Source of the DNA: Novilysobacter antarcticus
Lineage (GTDB): Bacteria; Pseudomonadota; Gammaproteobacteria; Xanthomonadales; Xanthomonadaceae
Length of the DNA stretch: 64,000 nt
Direction: 5' to 3'
Assembly: GCF_019802285.1 (NCBI RefSeq)
Contig: NZ_JAIEUJ010000002.1
Coordinates: forward strand, 744,001 to 808,000
Numbering within the stretch: the stretch's first letter is position 1; every line of letters begins with the position of its first letter. The position numbers and the translations under genes are program-made. Shown here piece by piece: positions 36,851 through 45,392 of the stretch. Below the pieces are notes generated by a model that saw only the letters and a list, made by a program, of their open reading frames with translations, searched no databases and was not told the DNA's origin.

Positions 36851-37825
36851 CTAACCCAGCGCGCCGCCGCAGCTGGAGCCCTGCCCCGCCGTGCATCCGT
36901 AGCAGTGCTCCGCGGTGGCGATCGCGCGGGTCACCGGGCCGTCGAGCAGGTTGCGCAGGTGCGGTCGGGGCGCGCCGTCCGCAGCGGGCTCGCTCGCTCC
37001 AAGCGGCAGATGCAGCATCTGGTTGAAATCGCAATCGTAGACATGTCCCTGGTAGTCCACGCTGACCAGTGAGCGGCACATCACGCCCGGCAGGTTCTCC
37101 TTGCGGTGGGCCTGCTTCAGGGTCGCCATGTAGGGCGCGAACTCGCCCTTGGACAGCAGCCAGGAGCCGTAGCGCTGGATGGGCATGTTCGCGATCGTGT
37201 AGAGCTGGTTGAACACGATGCCGAAGTTGTCGTGCAGCAGGCGCTGGTAGTCGGCCTCGAGCCGGTCCTGCGGCGGCGGCAGGAACGCACCGTTGGGGTT
37301 GTAGACCAGATTCAACACCAGACCACTGCCGGGCTGCCCGTAGCCCAGGGCGTTGAGCGTCTGCAGTGCGCGGATGGACGCCTCGAACACGCCCTTGCCG
37401 CGCTGCTCGGTGACATTCTGCTGGCTGTGGCAGGGCAGCGAGGCGATCGCTTCCACGCCGTGGCGGGCCAGGAATCCGCCCACCCATTCGTAGCCCGGCT
37501 CCTCCATGATGGTCGGGTTGAGCCGGTCCATCACGTGCAAGCCGGCACCCTTCGCCTGCTCAACCAGCCAGCGGAAGTGGGGGTTCATCTCCGGCGAGCC
37601 GCCGGTTACGTCGAGCGTGCTGACCCCGTGCCGATCAGCCACCTGCAGCGCGAGCTCCATCGTCGGCCGGTCCATCAGTTCGGTCCGGCGTGGGCCGGCG
37701 GCGACGTGGCAATGGATGCAGCTGAGGTTGCACAGGTAACCCAGATTGAGCTGCAGCGTCTCCAGCCGGCCACGGGTGATACGCGGAAAATCACTGTCGC
37801 GCAGCAGCGGCCAGGTGTCATGCAT
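36851..37825 (-). CDS. arsS: Arsenosugar biosynthesis radical SAM protein ArsS
   Basis: A 324-residue radical SAM enzyme. ArsS adds the 5'-deoxyadenosyl group of SAM to dimethylarsinous acid, the first committed step to arsenosugars. The iron-sulfur cysteines are Cys32, Cys36 and Cys39 (GYLCNLSCIHCHV), preceded by LETLQLNLGY and followed by AGPRRTELM; STLDVTGGSPEMNP is typical. The C-terminus has a cysteine-rich SPASM-like region (YDCDFNQML, CYGCTAGQGSSCGG). It is the last gene of a minus-strand operon and overlaps the desaturase-like gene by eight bases. Substrate is inferred from family, as arsM is not in the window. Confidence 0.88.
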   Translation of the reverse strand: MHDTWPLLRDSDFPRITRGRLETLQLNLGYLCNLSCIHCHVAAGPRRTELMDRPTMELALQVADRHGVSTLDVTGGSPEMNPHFRWLVEQAKGAGLHVMDRLNPTIMEEPGYEWVGGFLARHGVEAIASLPCHSQQNVTEQRGKGVFEASIRALQTLNALGYGQPGSGLVLNLVYNPNGAFLPPPQDRLEADYQRLLHDNFGIVFNQLYTIANMPIQRYGSWLLSKGEFAPYMATLKQAHRKENLPGVMCRSLVSVDYQGHVYDCDFNQMLHLPLGASEPAADGAPRPHLRNLLDGPVTRAIATAEHCYGCTAGQGSSCGGALG

Positions 37826-38678
37826 CGGGGGTTTCCTTGGCGGCAGAGGGTGCCGGCTCCGGTCCGGCCACCGGCGCGGCACGGAAGGGTTGCAACAGGA
37901 GCGACGGCAGCCCGAGCCTGTCAGGTGTGCGCCATTCCGACAGGCCGATCGGCATCTCGCGCTCCGGGCGCAGCGGACGTGGCGTGTAGCTGCCGAAGAT
38001 GCGATCCCACGCCGAAAGCAGGAAGCCGTAGTTGCTGTCGGTCTCGTGGCGCAACACCGAGTGGTGGGTGCGGTGCATCGAGGGGGTCACCACCGCCGCG
38101 CGCAGCCAGGGCTCGGCGCGAGCGGGAAACGCGAAGTCGGCGTGGGTAAACAGGCTGGCAGCCGCCAGCAGGATCTCGAACGCCACCACGCCGAGCGCCG
38201 GCGCACCGAGCAGATAGACCAGTCCCAGTTTCACCCCCATCGAGAAGGCCATTTCCAAAGGATGGAAGCGCACGCCCAGGGTGACGTCAAATCCGAGATC
38301 GGTGTGGTGCACGCGATGCATCCGCCACAGCAGCGGGACCGCATGCATCAAACGGTGCTGGGCGTAAATCGCCGCGTCCATCACCACGACCGTCGCCAGC
38401 ACCTCGAGCCATCCCGGCAATCCGAGCAGTCCGAACAGCCCGCCGCCACGCGAGTGCACCGACATCGCGACCGCGACCGCAAGCACGGGGAATAGCAGCC
38501 GCAGCAGACCGGTGTTGATGAGCATCAAACCCAGGTTCGTTATTTGCCGGGGTGCCGGGCGGGCGTCGCCACGGGCGGGCCAGACCCGCTCGGCGATGGC
38601 CAACGCACCGAGCACGGCGAGGAAGCTGCCAAGTCGCAGGGCAGCCTCGTGCTCCATCACCCACGCGGTGGGACTCAT
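37818..38678 (-). CDS. Sterol desaturase / fatty acid hydroxylase family protein
   Basis: A 286-residue di-iron membrane oxygenase with four or five membrane segments and the histidine boxes of the fatty acid hydroxylase superfamily: HRLMH, HRVHH, then THADF and HRTHH. Members hydroxylate or desaturate lipids or carotenoids using oxygen. The substrate here is unknown; placement in an operon with ArsS and two arsenosugar-associated glycosyltransferases makes a lipid or arsenolipid modification possible, which is inference. The ATG at 38678 (MSPTAWVM) is preferred to one eight residues upstream. Its 3' end overlaps the arsS start. Confidence 0.82.
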   Translation of the reverse strand: MSPTAWVMEHEAALRLGSFLAVLGALAIAERVWPARGDARPAPRQITNLGLMLINTGLLRLLFPVLAVAVAMSVHSRGGGLFGLLGLPGWLEVLATVVVMDAAIYAQHRLMHAVPLLWRMHRVHHTDLGFDVTLGVRFHPLEMAFSMGVKLGLVYLLGAPALGVVAFEILLAAASLFTHADFAFPARAEPWLRAAVVTPSMHRTHHSVLRHETDSNYGFLLSAWDRIFGSYTPRPLRPEREMPIGLSEWRTPDRLGLPSLLLQPFRAAPVAGPEPAPSAAKETPDA

Positions 38679-38757
38679 TGCGGTGCCGTCCACGCGTTGC
38701 AACGCGAGCTCGGACGGTGCAGGCAGGGCTCGGCTGTGACAGGCGCGTCGGCGGGCT

Positions 38758-39456
38758 TCATGGGTTCCCGTCCGTGTGCGGCACCGGGGAAGTTTCGTGC
38801 ATCCATTGCGCCAGTGTGCGCTGCGCGGCGGTCGGCTCGGCGAGCGCGTCGAGCGCCTGTTGCACGCGCTTCAGGTCCTCGGCTCGATCCACGTCGGTGA
38901 GGGCGGCCAGCGTCTGCCAGCGCCCGTAAATCCGCATCGATTCGCTGAACCGGCTCGCGGTATCGGCCTGGCTGTAGCGGACCTGCACCCACGCCGGCAA
39001 CGGCACGACCCGGTTGCTGCCGAACAGCCAGAAGCCACCGTCGCTGGCCGGGCCAAGCGACAGGCGGGGCTCCGTCGCCCCGGGGGCGGCCAACCAGTCC
39101 GCCGCCTGGCCAATCAACGTCGCCGTCAATTGCGGCGCGTCGGCACCGATCAAAACCGCGAAGCCGTGCCGTTCCACCAGCTCCGCATGAACGCGTGCCA
39201 TGCGCGTCCCCAGGTCGCCCTCGCCTTGCGCGATCGTCGGCAATCCCGTCCACTCGCTTTCTGCCCCGGCTTCGGCCACCGCCCAGTACGCCGTGATGCC
39301 GAAATCCTCGCGGGCCCGGGTCGCTACCGAGGCGACTGCGTCGGCCGCCAGCGCGTACCAGCGCTGCGCATAGGCGTCTCCGGTGCCGCCTGCGAGACGG
39401 GTCTTGAGCGCCGACCGCCCCGGCGTCTTGACGAAGATCGCGAGCGCGCCGCTCAC
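38758..39456 (-). CDS. TIGR04282-type arsenosugar-associated glycosyltransferase (DUF2064)
   Basis: A 232-residue protein of the DUF2064/TIGR04282 group, a nucleotide-diphospho-sugar transferase-like fold. It starts with ALAIFVKTPGRSALKTRLA, the typical N-terminal loop, and contains LGTRMARVHAELVERHGFAVLIGADAPQLT, equivalent to the DxD region, and LGPASDGGFWLFG. The start is a GTG at 39456, inside the stop of the upstream glycosyltransferase gene (four-base overlap). The name records that the family co-occurs with arsS; its biochemical reaction is not established. Confidence 0.82.
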   Translation of the reverse strand: MSGALAIFVKTPGRSALKTRLAGGTGDAYAQRWYALAADAVASVATRAREDFGITAYWAVAEAGAESEWTGLPTIAQGEGDLGTRMARVHAELVERHGFAVLIGADAPQLTATLIGQAADWLAAPGATEPRLSLGPASDGGFWLFGSNRVVPLPAWVQVRYSQADTASRFSESMRIYGRWQTLAALTDVDRAEDLKRVQQALDALAEPTAAQRTLAQWMHETSPVPHTDGNP

Positions 39457-40202
39457 CGCGGGTGCTCCGGTCGCGAGAACCGCCACGCCTGGCGCAGGGT
39501 TTCTCCAACGTGGCCGGTGGTGGTCGCGACCCAGCCACGCGAGGCGTAGCGGCGGGCGCTGGTGTAGAGCGGCGCGCCGATGGCCACGACCGGCGCGCCG
39601 GCACGACGTACGCGCCAGACCAGTTGATGGTCTTCGCCGCGCGTCGTCGCCGGGTCGAACCCACCGACGGCCGCAAACAGGCGCCGTGGCAGCACGAACC
39701 CCTGATCCCCGAACGGCAATCCGAGCGCCCGGCTGCGCAGCCAGACACCGACCGCGTTGAGATGCACCAAAGCGGGACCGTCGCCGAGGAAGCGCAGATC
39801 GAAGTAACCCAGCGCCGATCGCCCTTCGGCGACGAAGCGCGCCAGCGCCGGCAGGGTTTCCGGCGCGAGCGCTGCATCGGCATGCAGGAACCACAACCAG
39901 TCCGAGCGCGCCGCCGCAGCGCCCTCGTTTTGTTGCAGCGATCGTCCGGTCGGGGACTGAAACATCTGCCAGCGCGGCCCGGCCGGCCCGCCGGTGGATG
40001 CCCTCCCGCGGGCTTCCGCAGCCTGCACCTGATCCGTGGGCGGCGGGTCGCATCCCACCACGACCACGTGTGCGCGCGTCGGGAGCTGGGAGAGTTGCTC
40101 GCGCAGTTGCCGCGACAACCGGTCACCCGGCCCGACCGGCACCACGACGGTCACACCGGCCAGCGGCTCAAGCACGGCTCCCGCCTCAACAACAGCGTCC
40201 AC
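39453..40202 (-). CDS. TIGR04283-type arsenosugar-associated glycosyltransferase (GT2)
   Basis: A 249-residue GT-A fold family 2 glycosyltransferase. It has VTVVVPV at the N-terminus, a sugar-nucleotide site ending in FLHADAAL (the DxD-type motif), GYFDLRFLG, LPFGDQGFVLPRRLFAAVGGF and a terminal basic helix. The family TIGR04283 is encoded with ArsS and TIGR04282 in arsenosugar-type loci. Its GTGA overlap with the next gene means coupled translation. It starts three bases after the flavoprotein gene ends, in the same operon. Confidence 0.84.
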   Translation of the reverse strand: MDAVVEAGAVLEPLAGVTVVVPVGPGDRLSRQLREQLSQLPTRAHVVVVGCDPPPTDQVQAAEARGRASTGGPAGPRWQMFQSPTGRSLQQNEGAAAARSDWLWFLHADAALAPETLPALARFVAEGRSALGYFDLRFLGDGPALVHLNAVGVWLRSRALGLPFGDQGFVLPRRLFAAVGGFDPATTRGEDHQLVWRVRRAGAPVVAIGAPLYTSARRYASRGWVATTTGHVGETLRQAWRFSRPEHPR

Positions 40203-40205
40203 CGC

Positions 40206-42359
40206 TCAGCCCCGCCGCCAGGCAAAGTACCGCCGTGACCAGCGCAGGACGCCGGCCGGCGCGTTGGCGCGCTTCCAGTTGCCGGCGACATGCTTGTTCG
40301 CCTCGGCCATGGTCGGATAGACGTGGATCGTGCCCAGCAGCTTGTTCAAACCGATGCCGTGCTTCATGGCGAGCACGAATTCCGCCAGCATCTCGGAGGC
40401 ATGCGCCCCGACAATGGTGGCACCCAGGATGCGGTCCTTGCCCGGCGCGGTGAGCACTTTGACGAAGCCCGCATCGGTGCCGTCGGTGATCGCCCGGTCG
40501 AGCCCGTCCAGCGCGTAGCGGGTGACCTCGACCGCGATCTTCTGCTGCCGCGCCTCATCCTCCGACAGGCCCACGCGCGCCACCTCCGGATCGGTGAATG
40601 TGGCCCAGGGAATGACCCGGTAATCGACCTTGAACGACCACCACGGCGCCAGCAGTGCGTTCACCGTCGCGTACCAGGCCTGATGCGAGGCGACGTGGGT
40701 GAACTGGTAGGGACCGGTGACATCGCCGCAGACGAGGATGTTGGGGTAGTTCGTGCGCAGCATCGGATCAGCGTCGATGGTCCTGCGCTCGTTGAGGCGG
40801 ACGCCCACCTCCTCCAGCCCGAAGCCTTCCACGTTGGCGCTGCGGCCCAGCGCCAGCAGCAGGACGTCGTAATCGAAGACCACCTCCCCGCCCTCGTACC
40901 CGCAGACCAGGCGTCCAGCCTCGCCGTTGCCCTCGACCCGCAGCGCCTTGTGGCCGGTGGCCAGATGCACACCTTCGCGCTGCAGTTGGCGCGCGACGGC
41001 ATCGGCGGCATCGGCATCCTCGCGCCCCAGCAGGCGCGGCGCCATCTCGACCACGGTGACCTGGCTGCCGAAGCGCGCGAACGCCTGGGCCAGCTCGCAG
41101 CCGATCGGACCGCCGCCGAGTACGAGCAGCCGTCTGGGCAGTTGGCGCAGTCCCCACAGCGTGTCACTGGTCAGGTAGGAGGCGCTGTCCAGCCCGGGGA
41201 TAGGCGGTAGCAGAGGCCGCGCACCGGTGGCGATGATCAGGCTGCGCGCGCTCAAGCGCCGCCCGTCGACCTCGATCTCCCACGGGCTCACCACCCTGGC
41301 CGCGCCGGTGATGACTTCCACCCCAAGGCCTGTGTAGCGCTCGACGGAATCGTGCGGCGCGATCCGCGCGATGACCTGCTGCACCCGCTCCATCGCATCG
41401 GCAAAATCGAACTCGGCGATCATCGATCGCACGCCATAACGCTGGCTGTCGCGGCCCTCCGCGAGCAAGCGCGCCGTGCGCAGCAAGGCCTTGGATGGCA
41501 CGCAGCCGGTATTCAGGCAGTCGCCGCCCATCGCGCTTTTTTCCACCAGCCCGACGCGTGCCTTCACCGTCGCGGCGATGTAGGACGAGACCAGCCCTGC
41601 CGATCCGGCTCCGATCACCAGCACGTTGTAGTCGAAGGCCCGCGGCTTTACGTACCCCCGGTAGACCCTGCGTGCCGCCAGCCAATCGGTGAATCCCTTT
41701 GCCAGCAGCGGCAGTGCGCCCAGCAAGACCAGCGCACCCAACAGGCCGGGAGAAAGCACGCCGGCCAGGGAGTCGATCCGCGCCAGCTGGGTGCCCGCAT
41801 ACACGTACACCACGGTCGCCGGCAGCATGCCCAGCTGACTGACCCAATAGAACGTGCGCAGCGGCAGCGCCGTCAGGCCGGCCAGCAGATTGACCAGGAA
41901 GAACGGGAATACCGGCACCAGACGCAGGGTCAGCAGGTAGCGCCAGCCGTCGCGCGCGATGCCGCCGTCGATCTTCTTCAGCCGGTCACGGTAGCGTTCC
42001 CGCAAGCGCTCGCGCAGGGCGAACCGCGCCACCAGGAACGCCAGGCTGGCGCCGATGCTGCTGGCGAAGGACACCAGCACAGTGCCCTCCAGCAGACCGA
42101 ACAGGGCACCTGCGGCGATGGTCAACACCGCCGCGCCGGGCAGCGAGGTGGCCGCAGCCGCAACATAGACCAGAAAGAACGTGCCAGCCGCAAGCCAGAG
42201 GTGCTGTCCGACCCATTCACCCAGTTCGGTCTGGCGCGCCTTGAGTTGCTCCAGGGTCAGCAGATCGGCAACTCCGGCGTGCCACGCCCAAAGCAGTGCC
42301 GCGACGGCGAGCACCAACGCGAGCCAGCCCCAACGTCGCTGGAACGCACGGTCATCCAT
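40206..42359 (-). CDS. TVP38/TMEM64 (VTT) domain fused to a mercuric-reductase-like flavoprotein
   Basis: A 717-residue fusion. Residues 1-230 form a polytopic VTT/TVP38 (DedA-like) membrane domain with TSLPGAAVLTIAAGALFG and RLVPVFPFFLVNLLAGLT. From about residue 240 there is a pyridine nucleotide-disulfide oxidoreductase: FAD site VLVIGAGSAGLVSSYIAA, redox pair Cys281/Cys286 (GGDCLNTGCVPSK), NAD site LVLGGGPIGCELAQAF, second FAD loop ILVCGDVTG, and a dimerisation domain with IHVYPTMAEA carrying the usual active-site His. No N-terminal HMA metal-binding domain or C-terminal Cys pair like MerA is seen. The substrate is unknown. It is the first gene of the ArsS operon. Confidence 0.88.
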   Translation of the reverse strand: MDDRAFQRRWGWLALVLAVAALLWAWHAGVADLLTLEQLKARQTELGEWVGQHLWLAAGTFFLVYVAAAATSLPGAAVLTIAAGALFGLLEGTVLVSFASSIGASLAFLVARFALRERLRERYRDRLKKIDGGIARDGWRYLLTLRLVPVFPFFLVNLLAGLTALPLRTFYWVSQLGMLPATVVYVYAGTQLARIDSLAGVLSPGLLGALVLLGALPLLAKGFTDWLAARRVYRGYVKPRAFDYNVLVIGAGSAGLVSSYIAATVKARVGLVEKSAMGGDCLNTGCVPSKALLRTARLLAEGRDSQRYGVRSMIAEFDFADAMERVQQVIARIAPHDSVERYTGLGVEVITGAARVVSPWEIEVDGRRLSARSLIIATGARPLLPPIPGLDSASYLTSDTLWGLRQLPRRLLVLGGGPIGCELAQAFARFGSQVTVVEMAPRLLGREDADAADAVARQLQREGVHLATGHKALRVEGNGEAGRLVCGYEGGEVVFDYDVLLLALGRSANVEGFGLEEVGVRLNERRTIDADPMLRTNYPNILVCGDVTGPYQFTHVASHQAWYATVNALLAPWWSFKVDYRVIPWATFTDPEVARVGLSEDEARQQKIAVEVTRYALDGLDRAITDGTDAGFVKVLTAPGKDRILGATIVGAHASEMLAEFVLAMKHGIGLNKLLGTIHVYPTMAEANKHVAGNWKRANAPAGVLRWSRRYFAWRRG

Positions 42360-42648
42360 CCTGCCTCCGGAAATTGCGGTTGATCTGGCGCACCCGGCCA
42401 GGTTCACCCGCCGGCCATGCATCCACGCCCAGTATGAAGCGTCCACGCATCGCAGGCTGGCGTGCTGCCGCTTCGAGAGTGCTTACGCATTTGCACGACG
42501 ACTGGATCCTCGGCGCCATGCCCCTCTGATCGCCGATGCAACCAATCGGCGCCGACGCACGTATACACACATGACAGGCCACGAGAGTCGCCGCTGCCCC
42601 CGCCTTCGGCACGACAGCGTCCTCCTGGCCCCCGAACCGGAGAGCCCC

Positions 42649-43173
42649 ATGAACCGACGCACCGTACTGCAGGGCCTCGCCGCCTTTGCAGCACTGCCTT
42701 TCCTGCCTGCGTGTTCCCGCGCTGCCGCGCCCGCGGCCCCGGCAGGAAACGCGGCGATCACCTCGTTGGCGCACCCCCCGGCGTTCTGGCGCGACATGGT
42801 CAGCCCCGCCGCGTTCAAGGTGCTGTTCGAAAGCGAAACCGAGCGCGCCGGGAGCAGTCCGCTCAATGATGAGAAGCGCGACGGCACGTTCGTGTGCGCC
42901 GCCTGCTACCTGCCGCTTTTCGATAGCGCCCACAAATACGAAAGCGGAACCGGCTGGCCCAGCTTCACCCAGCCGATCGCCGGCAGCATGCAGACCAAGC
43001 GCGACTTCGTGATGCTGATTCCGCGCACTGAATATCACTGCGCGCGTTGCGGGGGTCACCAGGGCCATGTGTTCGGCGATGGCCCACCGCCGCTTGGCAA
43101 ACGCTGGTGCAACAACGGCTTGGCACTGCGATTCGTGCCCGGCTCGGAAACACTTCCGGCTTTGAGAGGTTGA
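42649..43173 (+). CDS. msrB: Exported peptide-methionine (R)-S-oxide reductase
   Basis: Reduces the R form of methionine sulfoxide in proteins. The 174-residue protein has a twin-arginine-like start (MNRRTVLQGL), a hydrophobic run and a lipobox-like LPAC (Cys22), so it is probably exported and may be lipid anchored. Zinc ligands are Cys83, Cys86, Cys131 and Cys134; the catalytic cysteine is Cys154 in GKRWCNNGLALRF, where most MsrBs have RYCxNS. msrA follows two bases after the stop. Extracytoplasmic location is inferred from the N-terminus. Confidence 0.88.
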   Translation: MNRRTVLQGLAAFAALPFLPACSRAAAPAAPAGNAAITSLAHPPAFWRDMVSPAAFKVLFESETERAGSSPLNDEKRDGTFVCAACYLPLFDSAHKYESGTGWPSFTQPIAGSMQTKRDFVMLIPRTEYHCARCGGHQGHVFGDGPPPLGKRWCNNGLALRFVPGSETLPALRG

Positions 43174-43175
43174 AC

Positions 43176-43943
43176 ATGACCCGGTTCCCGTTTCGCGCCG
43201 CTTTGCGGCACCGCCTCACCTGGCCCGGCTGTCTGGCCGCCTTGCTGGCGTTGACCGCGTGCGCCCAGCCCAGCGCGGATGCCCGTGCGAGCAGCGGTGC
43301 CGATACTGCCACTGCTACGGCAACCAGTGTCGCGGTTTCGCGATCCAACCCGACCCCATCCACGCAGGCCCGCCCATCGCAGAACGGGCCCGTCGGGACG
43401 GCCGCGCCCCGAAGCACCGAGATCGCGATCTTCGCCGGCGGGTGCTTCTGGTGCATGGAACCGCCGTATGACGCGCTGCCCGGCGTCATTTCCACCGAAT
43501 CCGGCTACATCGGCGGCACCGTGGCCAACCCGACCTACGAGCAGGTCTCTGCCGGGCGTACCGGGCACGCCGAGGCGCTGAGGGTGACCTACGACCCCGC
43601 CAAGGTCGGCTACCCGACGTTGCTGGAGGTGTTCTGGCGCAATATCGATCCGGTTGCCGTGGATCGGCAGTTCTGCGACGTCGGCAACCAGTACCGCAGC
43701 GCGATCTTCCCGGTCAGCGATGAGCAGCGCCGCCTCGCCGAGGGCAGCAAAAAGACGCTCCAGGCGGACCCGCGCTTCCGCCAGCAGACCATCGCGACCC
43801 GGATCGAACCGATGGCGACCTTCTATTCCGCCGAGGAATACCATCAGGACTACTACCGGAAGAATCCGGTGCGCTACAAGTACTACCGCTACAGCTGTGG
43901 CCGCGATCGCCGGCTGGAGGAAATCTGGGGCGAGGCCGGCTAA
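43176..43943 (+). CDS. msrA: Exported peptide-methionine (S)-S-oxide reductase
   Basis: Reduces the S form of methionine sulfoxide. The 255-residue protein begins with a lipoprotein signal ending LLALTAC (Cys29), an Ala/Ser/Thr-rich linker of about 50 residues, and then the MsrA domain with GGCFWCME and catalytic Cys90. GHAEALRVTYDP, the DPVAVDRQFCDVGNQYRSAIF segment and EYHQDYYRKNP are typical. Two further Cys near the C-terminus (YSCGR) may resolve the sulfenic acid. The gene is coupled to msrB, two bases apart, forming an envelope repair pair. Confidence 0.9.
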   Translation: MTRFPFRAALRHRLTWPGCLAALLALTACAQPSADARASSGADTATATATSVAVSRSNPTPSTQARPSQNGPVGTAAPRSTEIAIFAGGCFWCMEPPYDALPGVISTESGYIGGTVANPTYEQVSAGRTGHAEALRVTYDPAKVGYPTLLEVFWRNIDPVAVDRQFCDVGNQYRSAIFPVSDEQRRLAEGSKKTLQADPRFRQQTIATRIEPMATFYSAEEYHQDYYRKNPVRYKYYRYSCGRDRRLEEIWGEAG

Positions 43944-44026
43944 GGTCGGTTTGCGCCCGGCGATTCGCCTTCGCTCCGACCGACCTTGTTGAGTCCGCCG
44001 CGTCTCAAATCCCAATGGAGTCCCGC

Positions 44027-44743
44027 ATGCGCCTTTCCCGCCTCGTCCTTGTCATCGCATTGCTTGCCGCGGTGCTGTTGTTGATCGCCGGCCCGGGCAC
44101 GCGGATGGAGGTATGGGACTTCCGCACCGGCTTCGCGTTGATGCGCTGGGCCGCCTACATCGGCTTGGGAGCGGCGGTTGTTGCAGTCGTGCTGCTGCTG
44201 GTTCCCGCATACCGCCGGGCGGGAGCACTGGCGCTGGCGGCAGCGCTGCTGATCGGGGTGGGCGTCGCGTTCGTCCCATGGAACGCGATGCGCGGCGCAA
44301 AGCAGGTGCCGCCGATCCACGACATCAGCACCGATACCCAGCGTCCGCCGCAGTTCGTGGACATCCTTCCCTTACGCGCCGATGCGCCAAACCCGGCCAC
44401 CTACGGCGGCGCCGAAATCGCCCAGCAACAGCTCGCCGCCTATCCGGAACTGGGTCCGTACACGAGCGCCTTACCGCCGGCGGCGGCATTCGACCAGGCG
44501 CTGGAAGCCGCGAAGAAGATGGGCTGGGATATCGTCGCCAGCGATCCTGCAAGCGGCCGAATCGAGGCCAGCGACACCACGCGATGGTTCGGCTTCACCG
44601 ATGACGTGGTGATCCGGGTGGAGGCTGAAGGTGACGGCAGCCGGGTCGATGTCCGCTCGGTCTCGCGGGTCGGCAAGAGCGACGTGGGAACCAACGCCAA
44701 GCGGATCCGGGCCTACTTGGCCGCGCTGGCACGCTTGGGGTAG
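44027..44743 (+). CDS. DUF1499 domain-containing membrane protein
   Basis: A 238-residue protein with three hydrophobic segments in the first 90 residues (LVLVIALLAAVLLLIAGPG; LMRWAAYIGLGAAVVAVVLLLVP; ALALAAALLIGVGVAFVPW) and a C-terminal DUF1499 domain marked by DTQRPPQFVDILPLR, TYGG, and DTTRWFGFTDDVVIRV. Function is unknown. The ATG at 44027 follows GGAG; another ATG at 44015 is possible. Its last 31 bases overlap the 3' end of a convergent gene. Confidence 0.82.
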   Translation: MRLSRLVLVIALLAAVLLLIAGPGTRMEVWDFRTGFALMRWAAYIGLGAAVVAVVLLLVPAYRRAGALALAAALLIGVGVAFVPWNAMRGAKQVPPIHDISTDTQRPPQFVDILPLRADAPNPATYGGAEIAQQQLAAYPELGPYTSALPPAAAFDQALEAAKKMGWDIVASDPASGRIEASDTTRWFGFTDDVVIRVEAEGDGSRVDVRSVSRVGKSDVGTNAKRIRAYLAALARLG

Positions 44744-45249
44744 TGGCGGGAGAGATCCTCGTCGATCTGGATCGGACGGCCCCAGCGGTCGTAGGTCGGC
44801 ACAAAGCCGCGCTTGATGCGGTCAAACCGTGCAGAGCCGGGGGTAATGCCCAGTTGTTCGGCCACCACGCTCCAGCCCTGCTCATGGTCGCGTTCCCACA
44901 ACTCCACCACGTGACGGCACGGGCGACCCAGTACCTCGGCGGCGGCGCAAGCGTAGTAGATGTCGCCTGGCGCCCATCGCTCGTCTTCCAACAGGGTCTC
45001 CACCAGATTCCGCGGGGCGCCGTAGTAGCGCACCATCTCGTCGATGAAGGACCGGCGGTAACGCGTACCGTAGCGGTTGACGTCCTCCAGCTGGCTGTCC
45101 ACCCACGGATCGCCGCTGCGCGGATTCCAGTCAAAGCGGAAGTCCTGCGCGTTCGCGGCTACGCCGGTACCGGCCAGCGTGGCAAACGCCGCCGCCATCG
45201 CGAACACGCGCGAGCGCAGCTTGACGGCAATGGGGGGTTGCATGGACAT
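44713..45249 (-). CDS. Hypothetical secreted protein
   Basis: A 178-residue protein I do not recognise. It has a signal peptide (VFAMAAAFATLAGTGVAANA, cut before QDF) and a mature part rich in aromatic and charged residues, such as DPWVDSQLEDVNRYGTRY, ETLLEDERWAPGDIYYACAAA and ERDHEQGWSVVAEQLGITPGS, which looks helical with two cysteines. GAGGTAGCCC before the ATG at 45249 is a good ribosome-binding site. It overlaps the DUF1499 gene by 31 bases at the 3' ends. Confidence 0.7.
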   Translation of the reverse strand: MSMQPPIAVKLRSRVFAMAAAFATLAGTGVAANAQDFRFDWNPRSGDPWVDSQLEDVNRYGTRYRRSFIDEMVRYYGAPRNLVETLLEDERWAPGDIYYACAAAEVLGRPCRHVVELWERDHEQGWSVVAEQLGITPGSARFDRIKRGFVPTYDRWGRPIQIDEDLSRHYPKRASAAK

Positions 45250-45392
45250 GGGCTACCTCGAAGTCGACGCCGCAGTTGATCAGCGGCTGCGTGACCATAT
45301 TCGGAGTGGAGGGGTGAACCCCTGCCGAACCCGGCCGCAGTCAATCAGAGCCGTTCAGCCAGGGCGCGCGGGGCGCGCCGCGACCGCCACGA

